NCBI GenBank assembly: GCA_963838155.1
Contig: CAWIQE010000002.1
Location: 124,001-188,000, forward strand
Source: Pararhizobium_B sp963838155
GTDB lineage: Bacteria > Pseudomonadota > Alphaproteobacteria > Rhizobiales > Rhizobiaceae
Direction: 5' to 3'
DNA length: 64,000 bases
Under the pieces are notes generated by a model. It was not told where the DNA came from. It searched no databases and saw only the letters and a list, made by a program, of their open reading frames with translations. The translations under genes were made by a program, and so were the position numbers. Within the stretch, counting starts at the first letter, position 1. Each line of letters starts with the position of its first letter. Of the stretch, positions 53,590-63,103 are shown one piece after another.

Positions 53590-53635
53590 ATATAGGGTTC
53601 GTTCTGGATTTGTTTCTCGGTAGCCGGAGGGCGAG

Positions 53636-54352
53636 ATGCTGACGCGCAAGCAACATGAATTGCTGCTTTTCATCCACGAACGGATGAAGGAGAGCGGTAT
53701 TCCCCCTTCGTTTGACGAGATGAAGGAAGCTCTCGACCTGGCTTCGAAGTCGGGCATCCACCGCCTGATCACCGCGCTCGAGGAGCGCGGCTTCATCCGC
53801 CGCCTTCCGAATCGGGCGCGCGCGCTGGAGGTAATTCGGCTTCCCGAGGCCTACAATCCCGCGCCGCAGGTCCGAAAGCCGTTCTCGCCGAGCGTCATCG
53901 AAGGCAGCCTCGGCAAGACGCCCCAGCCTGCGCGAGCGAAACCGCCGGAGGTTTCGGACTCGCCCGGGACCGCCAGCGTGCCGGTGATGGGACGCATCGC
54001 GGCCGGCGTTCCGATCTCGGCCATCCAGAACACGACCCACGACATTTCGGTTCCCGCCGACATGCTGGGCAGCGGCGAGCACTACGCCCTCGAAGTCCGG
54101 GGCGATTCGATGATCGAGGCGGGGATCTTCGACGGCGACACCGTCATCATCCGCAACGTGTCGACCGCCAGCCCGGGCGAGATCGTCGTCGCCCTTGTCG
54201 ACGACGAGGAGGCGACGCTGAAGCGCTTTCGCCGCAAGGGCGCCTCGATCGCCCTCGAGGCGGCGAACCCCGCCTACGAGACGCGCATCTTCGGGCCCGA
54301 CCGGGTCAAGATCCAGGGACGGCTCGTCGGGCTAATCCGCCGGTATCACTAG
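53636..54352 (+). CDS. lexA: LexA repressor of the SOS response
   Basis: A 238-residue LexA. N-terminal winged helix MLTRKQHELLLFIHERMKES with SGIHRLITALEERGFIRRLP; cleavage site Ala-Gly in GRIAAGVP near residue 125; catalytic Ser in EVRGDSMIEAGIFDGD near 160 and Lys in EATLKRFRRKG near 200. It represses DNA-repair genes until RecA triggers self-cleavage. GGAGGG precedes the ATG. Its last 21 bases overlap the convergent comEC end. Confidence 0.98.
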   Translation: MLTRKQHELLLFIHERMKESGIPPSFDEMKEALDLASKSGIHRLITALEERGFIRRLPNRARALEVIRLPEAYNPAPQVRKPFSPSVIEGSLGKTPQPARAKPPEVSDSPGTASVPVMGRIAAGVPISAIQNTTHDISVPADMLGSGEHYALEVRGDSMIEAGIFDGDTVIIRNVSTASPGEIVVALVDDEEATLKRFRRKGASIALEAANPAYETRIFGPDRVKIQGRLVGLIRRYH

Positions 54353-56855
54353 GGTCGAGCGTTTCGTGCCGACGCCCGCGAAGTCGAAGCCGCGGCTATG
54401 CCAGTCGTAATAGCGCTGCACCGTCCACGGGCGGAGGACGCCGCCGAGCGCGGTGGTGATCGTCAGGCGATAGGCGGCCGGCGCTTTCGCGCCTTCGGGC
54501 GGAGGCCGGGCGCGGCGACGTCCTCGAGACGGGATGTCCGGCCGGCTCTCGGAGGGCACGATGCCGTCCACGGCGATTTCGACCGATCCGGACCCTCGCA
54601 GGGTGCGCCCTGTCAGCAGAAGGGCGCCGGACCGGCAGGCTGCCAGGCGGATGGGCTTCGAGACGACGACGATGCGGGCAAGATCGCAGGCCGTGCCGAC
54701 ATAGGCGGGATCGGCGACCGTCACGATCGGCAGGCCGCCGGAGACCGTGGCCGCACACCATTGCCGGGCGTAGCAAAGGAAGCCCGCTTCGCGGCGTTCG
54801 ACGGCCGCCCGCATCGCTTCGATCGCCTTCGGATCGGCGGCCTGCCGTTCGGTGCGGCCTCGTGCGCGGCCCTTTGGCTTCCGGGTGCCCATCGCCGGCA
54901 GTTTCTTCGACGGGACGGTTCGTCTTTCGGCCAGTGCGGACGACCACTGGCCGAGAACGAAGGAGGACGGGCGGGGACTGTTGGTCGCGATGCCCGCCTT
55001 CGTCAGCAGGCCGACCAGCCTGCCGTCTTCGGAAACCAGGATATCGGGGCGGCGCGGCGCCAGGGCGGACATGTCCAGGGCGCAGGCGGCGACGATCCCG
55101 AGAATCCCGGCCAGGCGCAGCCGCGACCTCAAGAGGACGAGCAGCGTAAAGCCGACGATGAACAGGATCAGGACCGCGACCGGCATGCGGCCGGTCATCA
55201 CTGAGCCGCCGAGCGCCTGAACCCGGTAGGCGATCCCGATGACGATCCGCAGGCCCTCTCCCATCAGGGTCAGGGGCCAGGATTCGAGGCCATAGGGCAT
55301 GAGCAGCGTCGCGACGAGACCTGCCGGCATGACCAGGAACGTGATGAAGGGCATCGCCAGAAGGTTGCCGAGGATACCGAGAGTGGCGACGCGCTGGAAA
55401 TGGTAGGCCGCGAAGATGCCGGTCGCGAAGCCGGCGACCAGGGACGTGAAAAGGATCGCGCCGGCGAAGCGGGCGACGATCCAGAGCGGGGAGCTCGCCG
55501 CCGGTGCGTGGCGGCGGACCTGCCGCAATGCGGAATAGCCGGCGATCAGGGCGGTCGTGGCTGCGAAGGACATCTGGAAGCTCGGCCCGACGACCGCCGC
55601 GGGGTTCGTCGCGACGATGACGAGAGCGGCGATGGCGACGTTGCGAAGCGTCAGTGCGGGCCGGTCCAGCAGGACGGCGACCAGGACGATGGACAGCATG
55701 ATCCAGGCGCGCAGCGTCGAGACGGCCATGCCGGAGATCGCGAGATAGGCCGTCGCCACCGCGAGCGCCGCCCCGGCCGCCAGCTTCTTGACGGGCAACG
55801 CCCTCCGCCACCCTCGTCGAAAAGCCCAGGAGGAAACGAAGGGCGAAGAACACGGTCCCCGCGACCAGCACCATGTGCAGGCCGGAGATCGCAAGGATAT
55901 GGGCAAGGCCGGCATCGCGCAGCGCGGCGACGGTCGGGTCCGGTATGGCGCGGCGGTCGGCGACGATGAGGGCGGCGGCCAGGGCGCCCTCCTCTCCCGG
56001 CAGGACTGCGCGGATGCGTCCGTCGATCGACTGCCGCAGCGCGGCGATCGAGAGTTCCGCCCTGGCGACGATGCCGGGTGGGCGCTCGGCGGTGGGGTCC
56101 CGGTGGGGAGGACCGTAGAAGAAGCCGATCGCGCCGATGCCCTGGAAATACGCGTTGAAGCCGAAGTCGTAGCCGCCTGGAAGCACCGGCCCGGACGGCG
56201 GCAGCAACCGCGCCACGCCGCTGATCCCCTGCCCCGGGTCGATCGGCGCCTGCCTGCCGCGCGAAACGAGCCGTACCCTGTCGGGGGGACGGTGAATGAC
56301 CGGGCCCGACGTGGACGATACCTGCACCACGTAGCGCCATGCCGTCCCGCCGGCCGCTTCCCGGGACAGGACGACCCCCCGCAAATGCGTGACGACCGGG
56401 CCGTCGAGGACCGGCGTCTGCCAGATGGCGACCTGCAGCGCCGCGGCGGCGAGCCCGGCAAACAGCGCCGCCGCACCGATTGCGATGGCGGTGCCCCGAT
56501 GCCCTGCGACACGCATTCGCCAGGCAAGGACGGCCAGGGCGCCGAGGGGTATCAGGATGGCTCCGAGCGGGATGTCGCGCGGCGCCGAAAGACCGGCGGC
56601 CGACCCGGCGGCCATGAGGACGGGAATCCAGAGGAATCCATGGCCGAAGCGGGCCTCTTCGGCGAGCTTCTCCGCGGCCCAGCGACGCACCGATTCCGGG
56701 GTCGGGCGGCGCCGGCGCGTCCGGTCCGCAAGGAAGGCCGCCGAGCGGGCCGGAGATGGTCCGGGCCCGGCGTCGCGGGCCCGCGATTGCACCTCGACGC
56801 CGCGCGCACCCGTTCCCGCCCGTCTCGATTCGATCGGATCGGCTTGTTCGATCAT
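54332..56855 (-). pseudogene. comEC: ComEC/Rec2 family membrane protein, apparently frameshifted
   Basis: From ATG 56855 the frame reads a normal ComEC N-terminus: two to three helices (FLWIPVLMAAGSAAGLSA), the DUF4131-like domain (VVTHLRGVVLSREAAGGTAW) and HILAISGLHMVLVAGTVFFA, the hallmark of the competence channel domain. Near 55790-55810 it slips: the N-terminal frame becomes Gly/Arg-rich, while the next frame takes up VKKLAAGAALAVATAYLAIS and continues through the remaining helices and C-terminal domain to 54332. Together they make a full-length protein of about 840 residues. A one-base indel or a sequence error is the simplest reading. Confidence 0.85.
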
Positions 56856-57197
56856 GGCCCCCGCCAGCCGCTTGAAATGCGATGATAGCCCGCTAATTCC
56901 GTTCTGTCGCACCCCCGGTTCACGGGTGGGCCGGCCGGGGTTATCGCCTTCGGATCCGGCCGCGAGAAGGCATTCCGGTTGTGCGTTGCAACCAAAGAAT
57001 GTACGTCGGAAGCCTTTGGATTTTATTGGTGTTTTTCCAGCGCCTTGCCGGGCACCCTCCTGCTCGGCAGTGGCATTGCGTCGCAGCATCGCAGATGCGC
57101 AAGCTTGGCACGGGCGCTGAAATCATATAGCAAAACGCATCTCCTTACTGCGGGTGACATGCGTCCGGCCGCAATGAAAAGACGGGAAGGGTTCATC
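56856..57197. other. divergent intergenic region between comEC and gltA
   Basis: 342 bases without a supported gene. A possible gltA promoter is TTGGCA (57105-57110) with TATAGC (57126-57131), but the 15-base spacer is short, so it is weak evidence. In several rhizobia I recall gltX lying here; no trace of it was seen. Confidence 0.4.
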
Positions 57198-58490
57198 ATG
57201 AAAAATGAAGATGCAAAGCTGATCGCCGACGGCAAGGAAGTCGAGCTTCCGGTGCGTACGGGATCCATCGGCCCGCACGTCTACGACATCGGCGCGCTGT
57301 ACAAGCAGACCGGCGCCTTCACCTACGATCCCGGCTTTACATCCACGGCGGCCTGCGAATCCAAGATCACATACATCGACGGCGAGGCCGGCGTCCTCCT
57401 GCATCGCGGCTATCCCATCGACCAGCTGGCCGAACACGGCGATTTCCTCGACGTCTGCTACCTGCTGCTCTACGGCGAGCTGCCGACGAAGGCGGAAAAG
57501 GAAGATTTCGATTATCGTGTCACCAACCACACGATGGTCCACGAACAGATGAACCGCTTCTTCACCGGCTTCCGCCGCGACGCCCATCCCATGGCGGTCA
57601 TGTGCGGCGTCGTCGGCGCCATGTCGGCCTTCTATCACGACTCCACCGACATTACCGACCCGCATCAGCGCATGGTGGCGAGCCTGCGGATGATCGCCAA
57701 GATGCCGACGATCGCGGCGATGGCCTACAAGTACCATATCGGCCAGCCCTTCGTTTATCCGAAGAACGATCTCGACTACGCGTCGAACTTCCTTCGCATG
57801 TGCTTCTCGGTGCCCTGCGAGGACTACGAGATCAACCCCGTTCTCGCCCGCGCCATGGACCGGATCTTCATCCTCCACGCCGACCACGAGCAGAATGCCT
57901 CGACATCGACCGTTCGCCTCGCGGGGTCGTCGGGAGCCAATCCTTTCGCCTGCATTGCGGCGGGCATCGCCTGTCTCTGGGGCCCGGCCCATGGCGGCGC
58001 CAACGAAGCGGCGCTCAACATGCTGGCGGAGATCGGCAGTGTGGAGCGCATTCCCGAGTTCATCGCCCGCGCCAAGGACAAGGACGACCCGTTCCGCCTG
58101 ATGGGCTTCGGTCACCGCGTCTACAAGAACTACGACCCGCGCGCCAAGATCATGCAGAAGACCTGCCACGAGGTCCTGGCGGAGACCGGCCACGAAGAGG
58201 ACCCGCTGCTCGAAGTGGCGATGGAACTGGAAAAAATCGCGCTGACGGACGAGTATTTCATCGAGAAGAAGCTCTATCCGAACGTCGACTTCTATTCCGG
58301 CATCACGCTGAAGGCGCTCGGCTTTCCGACCACGATGTTCACCGTCCTGTTCGCGGTGGCGCGCACGGTCGGCTGGATCGCCCAGTGGAAGGAGATGATC
58401 GAGGACCCGAACCAGCGCATCGGCCGCCCGCGCCAGCTTTATACCGGCGCACCGCAGCGCGAATTCGTGCCGATCTCCAAGCGCAGCTGA
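57198..58490 (+). CDS. gltA: type II citrate synthase
   Basis: A 430-residue citrate synthase starting MKNEDAKLIADGKEVELPVR. Catalytic residues sit in HADHEQNASTSTVRLAGSSG (His near residue 230), GPAHGGANEAALNMLAEIG (His near 268) and PNVDFYSGITLKALG (Asp near 365). It condenses acetyl-CoA with oxaloacetate. GAAGGG precedes ATG 57198; in-frame upstream ATGs at 57159 and 57174 lack this. Length and N-terminus match NADH-sensitive gram-negative enzymes. Confidence 0.98.
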   Translation: MKNEDAKLIADGKEVELPVRTGSIGPHVYDIGALYKQTGAFTYDPGFTSTAACESKITYIDGEAGVLLHRGYPIDQLAEHGDFLDVCYLLLYGELPTKAEKEDFDYRVTNHTMVHEQMNRFFTGFRRDAHPMAVMCGVVGAMSAFYHDSTDITDPHQRMVASLRMIAKMPTIAAMAYKYHIGQPFVYPKNDLDYASNFLRMCFSVPCEDYEINPVLARAMDRIFILHADHEQNASTSTVRLAGSSGANPFACIAAGIACLWGPAHGGANEAALNMLAEIGSVERIPEFIARAKDKDDPFRLMGFGHRVYKNYDPRAKIMQKTCHEVLAETGHEEDPLLEVAMELEKIALTDEYFIEKKLYPNVDFYSGITLKALGFPTTMFTVLFAVARTVGWIAQWKEMIEDPNQRIGRPRQLYTGAPQREFVPISKRS

Positions 58491-58513
58491 GAGACCGCGC
58501 ACGCTCGACAACA

Positions 58514-58534
58514 ACGGCGCCTTTCCGGCGCCGT
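58514..58534. terminator. hairpin after gltA
   Basis: ACGGCGCC (58514-58521) and GGCGCCGT (58527-58534) form a perfect 8-bp stem with a TTTCC loop, 23 bases after the gltA stop. No T-run follows; the palindromic repeat begins immediately after. Confidence 0.5.
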
Positions 58535-58537
58535 CGC

Positions 58538-58641
58538 TAGAGCCTGTGCGCGTTTCACGGAATCGCGAACAGGCGCTATCTCATTGTTCTTGCGCGCTTC
58601 CGGACGGAAAACCGGTTTCCACTTTTCCTGGAAGCGCTCTA
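58538..58641. repeat. complete copy of the dispersed palindromic intergenic repeat
   Basis: Same organisation as at 22941 and 34614. Its right-hand end (GCTCTA) supplies the TAG stop codon of lpxB on the minus strand. Confidence 0.85.
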
Positions 58642-59832
58642 TTTCCGGCGGCGGTCTTCGAACGTCCGAAGGACGACTTCGGCGGCATGTTCGCTCGGCG
58701 GTCGCGCCGTGGCCATGCGCGCGCGCACGAGGTCGAACCCCTCGATCATGGCCTGTCTCTGCAGCGTTTCGCTCGACAGCCGCTCGATCCAGCGGGCGAG
58801 ACGTGCCGGCCGAACCGTCTCGTTGACGTATTCCGAGATGACGGGGTAGTCGGCGATGAGGTTCGGCAGCGCGGCAGACCATGTCCTGATCCTCCGCATC
58901 ATCATGCGTGCCAGCGGGTCGAGCTTGTAGACCGACACGCATGGCACGCCCGCGATGGCCAGTTCGAGCAGAACGGTGCCCGACGCGGCCATGGCGGCGT
59001 CCGCCTCGCCGAAGGCCTGCCATTTCGCGGCCGGCCCGACGACGATCTCGGGCTTCACCGTCCACCGCGCAACGGTCTCGCGAATTCTCGTCTCGTGACG
59101 GCGGACCGCCGGCAGCACGAAGCGCATGCCGGGGTTGCGGGCGGCGAGTTCGGCCAGGGCGAGCTCGTAGACGGGGAGAAGCCGCACGAGTTCGCTCGTG
59201 CGGGATCCGGGAAGGACCAGGCATGTGCGAGGCGCGGCGTCCGCCGCGGCCGGGGCGCGCCGCTTCGACTGCTTCTCCCTGGCCGCGACAAGCCCGGGGT
59301 CGCTGACCAGGGAGTGGCCCACATAGGTTATCGGCGGCCCGCCGAGGGCGGCGACGATATCGGGTTCGAACGGCAGGACCGATAGAACGTGATCGACATA
59401 GCCGGTCATCCTCCGCGCCCGATAGGCCTTCCACGCCCACACGGTCGGGCAGACATAGTTCACGATCGGAACGTCCGGCAGCGCCCGGTGAACGAGCCGC
59501 GCGACGCGATGGGTGAAGCCGGGACTGTCGATGATAACGAGCATGTCCGGCTTCGCCCGGATGATGGCGCGCGCGGTCTGCCTGATCCGCCAAGCGATCA
59601 GCGGCAATCGCGTCACGACGGCGCTGGCGCCGACGATGGACAGGGCGTGATAGTCGAAGAGGGATCGCAGGCCCTGCTCCTCCATCGCCTCCCCGCCGAC
59701 CCCGACAAGATCGAGATCGTGGTCCAGCCGCCTGCGGAGCGCATCGATGAGGGCCGCCCCGAGGGCGTCCCCCGAACTTTCGCCCGCGACGATCGCCAGG
59801 CGGCGGAAACCGGGCTCCCGATCAGACGTCAT
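58639..59832 (-). CDS. lpxB: lipid-A-disaccharide synthase
   Basis: A 397-residue GT19 enzyme. LAIVAGESSGDALGAALIDAL at the N-terminus, IDSPGFTHRVAR near 100, PTVWAWKAYRARRM near 130 and CLVLPGSRTSELVRLLPVYE near 215 are the family signatures. It joins UDP-diacylglucosamine and lipid X at the inner membrane. The start overlaps the lpxI stop by four bases. Last gene of the lipid A operon. Confidence 0.98.
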   Translation of the reverse strand: MTSDREPGFRRLAIVAGESSGDALGAALIDALRRRLDHDLDLVGVGGEAMEEQGLRSLFDYHALSIVGASAVVTRLPLIAWRIRQTARAIIRAKPDMLVIIDSPGFTHRVARLVHRALPDVPIVNYVCPTVWAWKAYRARRMTGYVDHVLSVLPFEPDIVAALGGPPITYVGHSLVSDPGLVAAREKQSKRRAPAAADAAPRTCLVLPGSRTSELVRLLPVYELALAELAARNPGMRFVLPAVRRHETRIRETVARWTVKPEIVVGPAAKWQAFGEADAAMAASGTVLLELAIAGVPCVSVYKLDPLARMMMRRIRTWSAALPNLIADYPVISEYVNETVRPARLARWIERLSSETLQRQAMIEGFDLVRARMATARPPSEHAAEVVLRTFEDRRRK

Positions 59833-60707
59833 TGCCCCACTCCATCGGTCCGAGTGATGCCGATCACGAACAGGCCGAGGGAGTTGGCACGGGCCGCCAG
59901 TTCTCGGCGCTCCAGAACCAGGGATCTGCCGGCCTCGACCGCGATCCCGGCCAGCCCTGCCGCCGCCGCGTTCTCGACGGTGGAAGGCCCGATCGAGGGA
60001 AGATCGGCGCGCTCGTCCTGCTGCGGCTTGCAGAACTTGACCAGCACGCCACGGCGGCGCGCCGAGATCCGGCCGCCGGCGCGCAGGCGCGCTACCCGTT
60101 CGAGCATCTGGTCGGTTCCCTCCGCTCCCTCGAGGGCGACGACGCGGCCGCCGACGGCCACCGCACCCTGTCCGACGTCCAGCCGCCCGAGCGCCAGGGC
60201 CGCAGCGCGGCCCGCCTCGATGTCGATCCAGTCCTGACGGGACGGACGGGCGTGGGCCAGCGGGCCGGTTTCGGCGAGGAGATCGGGGACGACGTCCTGG
60301 GCGCTGATCACGGTGAAGCCGCCGGTTTCGATCAGATCGATGACCATGCGGAGCACGACGTCGTCGCCCTTGCCGAGGAGGATTCGCACCACCGAAGGCA
60401 TCCGTGCGATCAGCCGGAGGGTCGGGCGAATGTCGCGCCAGTCCGGGCGGCGCTTGACGGCGCCGGACATGACGATGCGTCGGACGCCCTTTTCGCGAAG
60501 GGCCCGGTAGAGCGCCGACGCGTCGCCGATCCCTATGGCGAGATGGTCGAAGTCGCTCCAGTCCCGGTCGGCTTCATCCTTCAGGGCGACGATGAACGGC
60601 TCCTCGCCGGCCCGGCGCGCGGCCAGGGCCACATCGTGCGGCAGGCGGCCCTGCCCGGCGATGATGGCGAGCCGGCCTCCACCGTCCCGGCTTGCGGAGG
60701 GCGCCAC
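59829..60707 (-). CDS. lpxI: UDP-2,3-diacylglucosamine pyrophosphatase LpxI
   Basis: A 292-residue DUF1009 protein. RLAIIAGQGRLPHDVALAAR at the N-terminus and, in the C-terminal half, SRQDWIDIEAGRAAALALGR with GAVAVGGRVVALEGAEGTDQ and LVKFCKPQQDERADLPSIGP match LpxI, the alphaproteobacterial replacement for LpxH. It makes lipid X from UDP-diacylglucosamine. Start is a GTG at 60707, two bases past the lpxA stop. No LpxH gene is visible here, as expected. Confidence 0.96.
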   Translation of the reverse strand: MAPSASRDGGGRLAIIAGQGRLPHDVALAARRAGEEPFIVALKDEADRDWSDFDHLAIGIGDASALYRALREKGVRRIVMSGAVKRRPDWRDIRPTLRLIARMPSVVRILLGKGDDVVLRMVIDLIETGGFTVISAQDVVPDLLAETGPLAHARPSRQDWIDIEAGRAAALALGRLDVGQGAVAVGGRVVALEGAEGTDQMLERVARLRAGGRISARRRGVLVKFCKPQQDERADLPSIGPSTVENAAAAGLAGIAVEAGRSLVLERRELAARANSLGLFVIGITRTDGVGQ

Positions 60708-60709
60708 GC

Positions 60710-61522
60710 CTAACCCCTGTGGGATCTCACCGTCGAGGTCAGCGACCTCTCATGATCGGAAAGAATGAAATCGAGGATGTCGCCGATGACGGGGTTGTCG
60801 GTTCCTGAGGCCCGCATGGCGTCGGCATTTTCCCTGACGGAGCCCTTGCCGTGGAAGATCTGCTTGAAGGCCTGGCGCACGTTGCGGATCTCGTTCTTGC
60901 CGATGCCGCTGCGCTCCATGCCGATCACGTTCAGCCCGATCAGCACGCCGGGCATGCCGAACAGCATGCCATAGGGGATGACGTCGTGGCTGACCCCCGA
61001 CATGCCACCGATGAAGGCGTGATGGCCGATATGGGCGAACTGGTGGACCGCCGCGCCGCCGCCCATGATGACCCGGTCGCCGACCACGACGTGCCCGGCG
61101 AGCATCACGTTGTTCGACAGAATGACGTCGTCGCCGACCTTGCAGTCGTGGGCCACATGGGAATAGGCGAGGAACAGCGAACGGTTTCCGACCGTCGTGA
61201 CGCCGCCGGCGTTCGGCATGCCGATGTTCATCGTCACGCCTTCGCGGATCGTGCAATCCTCGCCGATCACCAGTTCCGTCCGTTCGCCACGATAGTGGAC
61301 GTTCTGCGGCTCGCCGCCGAGGACGGCTCCGGGGAAGATCCTGGTTCGTTCGCCGACGGTCGTGCGGCCGGTCAGGACGACGTGGCTCGTCAGCACGACG
61401 CCGGACTTGAGCTTCACGTCCGGCCCGATATGGCAGAACGGCCCTATGGCCACGCCGTCGCCAAGTTCGGCGCCCTCCTCGACGATCGAGGAAGGGTGAA
61501 TACGGACTTCTGCCGAGGTCAT
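60710..61522 (-). CDS. lpxA: UDP-N-acetylglucosamine acyltransferase
   Basis: A 270-residue left-handed beta-helix protein with hexapeptide repeats (HPSSIVEEGAELGDGVAIGP onward). Catalytic His is in LAYSHVAHDCKVGDD near residue 125, and AAVHQFAHIGHHAFIGGMSG follows. The C-terminal helices (NEIRNVRQAFKQIFHGKGSV) are typical. It adds the first acyl chain of lipid A from acyl-ACP. Three bases separate it from fabZ. Confidence 0.98.
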   Translation of the reverse strand: MTSAEVRIHPSSIVEEGAELGDGVAIGPFCHIGPDVKLKSGVVLTSHVVLTGRTTVGERTRIFPGAVLGGEPQNVHYRGERTELVIGEDCTIREGVTMNIGMPNAGGVTTVGNRSLFLAYSHVAHDCKVGDDVILSNNVMLAGHVVVGDRVIMGGGAAVHQFAHIGHHAFIGGMSGVSHDVIPYGMLFGMPGVLIGLNVIGMERSGIGKNEIRNVRQAFKQIFHGKGSVRENADAMRASGTDNPVIGDILDFILSDHERSLTSTVRSHRG

Positions 61523-61525
61523 AAG

Positions 61526-61993
61526 TTAATTGCTTTCCTCTGTGATGAGCATGGCACCCACGTCGGCCTCCGCTACCCGGGCGCCCGCAACCAGCGCCAC
61601 ACAGCGGAACTTCCAGATGTTGCCGCGCTGCTTGCTCTTGCTCACGTGATATTCGACACAGTCGCCCGGCACAACCGGTTTGCGAAAGCGAGCGTTATCA
61701 ATTGTCATAAAAAAAACGGTGTTGGCTCCGCCGCCCTGGTTCCGGGCGCAGATTGCGCCCGCCGTCTGCGCCATGCCTTCGATCAACAGAACGCCCGGCA
61801 TGATGGGGTTCTCTGGAAAATGGCCGGTGAAATGCGGCTCGTTGATGGTCACGTTCTTGATGCCGACGGCAGAGGTGTCTCCGTCGATGTCGACGATCCG
61901 GTCCACCATGAGAAAGGGATAGCGATGCGGGAGCAGCCGCATGACTTCCCGTATATCGATGCTCTCCAGAACCACCGTCTCACTCTCGCTCAT
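61526..61993 (-). CDS. fabZ: 3-hydroxyacyl-ACP dehydratase FabZ
   Basis: A 155-residue hotdog dehydratase. LLPHRYPFLMVDRIVDIDGD carries the catalytic His, and HFTGHFPENPIMPGVLLIEG the conserved Glu-containing helix. It dehydrates beta-hydroxyacyl-ACP in fatty acid synthesis and competes with LpxA/LpxD for substrate. ATG 61993 overlaps the lpxD end by 14 bases; a longer upstream frame lies inside lpxD and is rejected. Confidence 0.98.
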   Translation of the reverse strand: MSESETVVLESIDIREVMRLLPHRYPFLMVDRIVDIDGDTSAVGIKNVTINEPHFTGHFPENPIMPGVLLIEGMAQTAGAICARNQGGGANTVFFMTIDNARFRKPVVPGDCVEYHVSKSKQRGNIWKFRCVALVAGARVAEADVGAMLITEESN

Positions 61994-63047
61994 CTTTTCT
62001 TTCCTGCTCTCGATCCCTTCCAAAGGCACGGGCGTTGCTCTCCGCCGCGTCCCGCAGGAACGACCGTATCGGCCGCGCCGGCACGCCACCCCATTTCACG
62101 CCGGCTGGTACGTCCCCCACGACGCCGCTCAGCCCCGCAATCTGGGCACCGTCTCCGACCGTAATATGACCGTTGATGCCGGCGCCGCCTCCTATCATGA
62201 CGCCGTTCCCGATGCGCGCACTGCCGGCGATGCCGACCTGGCTCACGATGATCGACATGCGGCCGATCTGGACGTTGTGCCCGATCTGAACCAGATTGTC
62301 GATCTTGGTGCCCTCGCCGATCACGGTGTCGTCGATCGCGCCGCGGTCGATGGTGGTGTTGGCTCCGATCTCGACCTCGTCCTGGATCACGACCCGGCCG
62401 ATCTGCACGATCTTCTGGATCCCGGCCGGTCCCGGCACATAGCCGAACCCGTCCTGTCCGATCCGGGCGCCGGGATGGATGACCACGTTGTTCCCGACCA
62501 GGGCATGCTGCAGGCAGACGGATGCGCCGACCACGCAGTTGCGGCCGATCTGCGTGGCGGGGCCGATGGCGGCTCCCGGTCCGATTCGCGTCCCGCGCCC
62601 GATGCGCACGCCGGACCCGACGACCGCAAAGGGCTCGACCGTAACGCCCTCCTCCAACTCGGCGTCGGGCGCAATGCTGGCATTGACGGACACACCGGTC
62701 TCGGACGTGAAGGGACGGGGCTGGGCCGCATCGGGATACAGGTGCATGGCGGCCGCGGCGAAGCTGGCCTGGGGACTCTTGCTCACCAGTGCGGCCGTTC
62801 CTTTCGGGACGGAGTTCGCCATGTCCTTCGTGCAGAAGACCGCCGTCGCGGCGGTCTTGGCCAGCACCGCCGCCTTCCGGCGGGTGGTGACGAAAGACAC
62901 CCTGCCCGGACCGGCATTTTCAAGCGAGGCGATGCCGACTATCAGGCTTTCCCCATAGCGCGCATCCGTCAACTCCGCATTGGTCAACGACGCCAGGGCT
63001 GAGACGCTGACTCCCTGGTTGAGCGGGAAGAACGCTGACTGATCCAT
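61980..63047 (-). CDS. lpxD: UDP-3-O-acylglucosamine N-acyltransferase
   Basis: A 355-residue beta-helix acyltransferase. An N-terminal uridine-binding domain (MDQSAFFPLNQGVSVSALAS) is followed by hexapeptide repeats; catalytic His lies in KIDNLVQIGHNVQIGRMSII near residue 250, and GQDGFGYVPGPAGIQKIVQI near 195 is characteristic. It adds the N-linked acyl chain of lipid A. ATG 63047 is preferred to GTG 63059, four codons upstream. It follows bamA by 56 bases. Confidence 0.97.
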   Translation of the reverse strand: MDQSAFFPLNQGVSVSALASLTNAELTDARYGESLIVGIASLENAGPGRVSFVTTRRKAAVLAKTAATAVFCTKDMANSVPKGTAALVSKSPQASFAAAAMHLYPDAAQPRPFTSETGVSVNASIAPDAELEEGVTVEPFAVVGSGVRIGRGTRIGPGAAIGPATQIGRNCVVGASVCLQHALVGNNVVIHPGARIGQDGFGYVPGPAGIQKIVQIGRVVIQDEVEIGANTTIDRGAIDDTVIGEGTKIDNLVQIGHNVQIGRMSIIVSQVGIAGSARIGNGVMIGGGAGINGHITVGDGAQIAGLSGVVGDVPAGVKWGGVPARPIRSFLRDAAESNARAFGRDREQERKDERE

Positions 63048-63103
63048 AAAAAACCGCACGGCCCGTACGATCGCGGCAAAGGTAGCGCCGCGACCGTCAT
63101 TTC

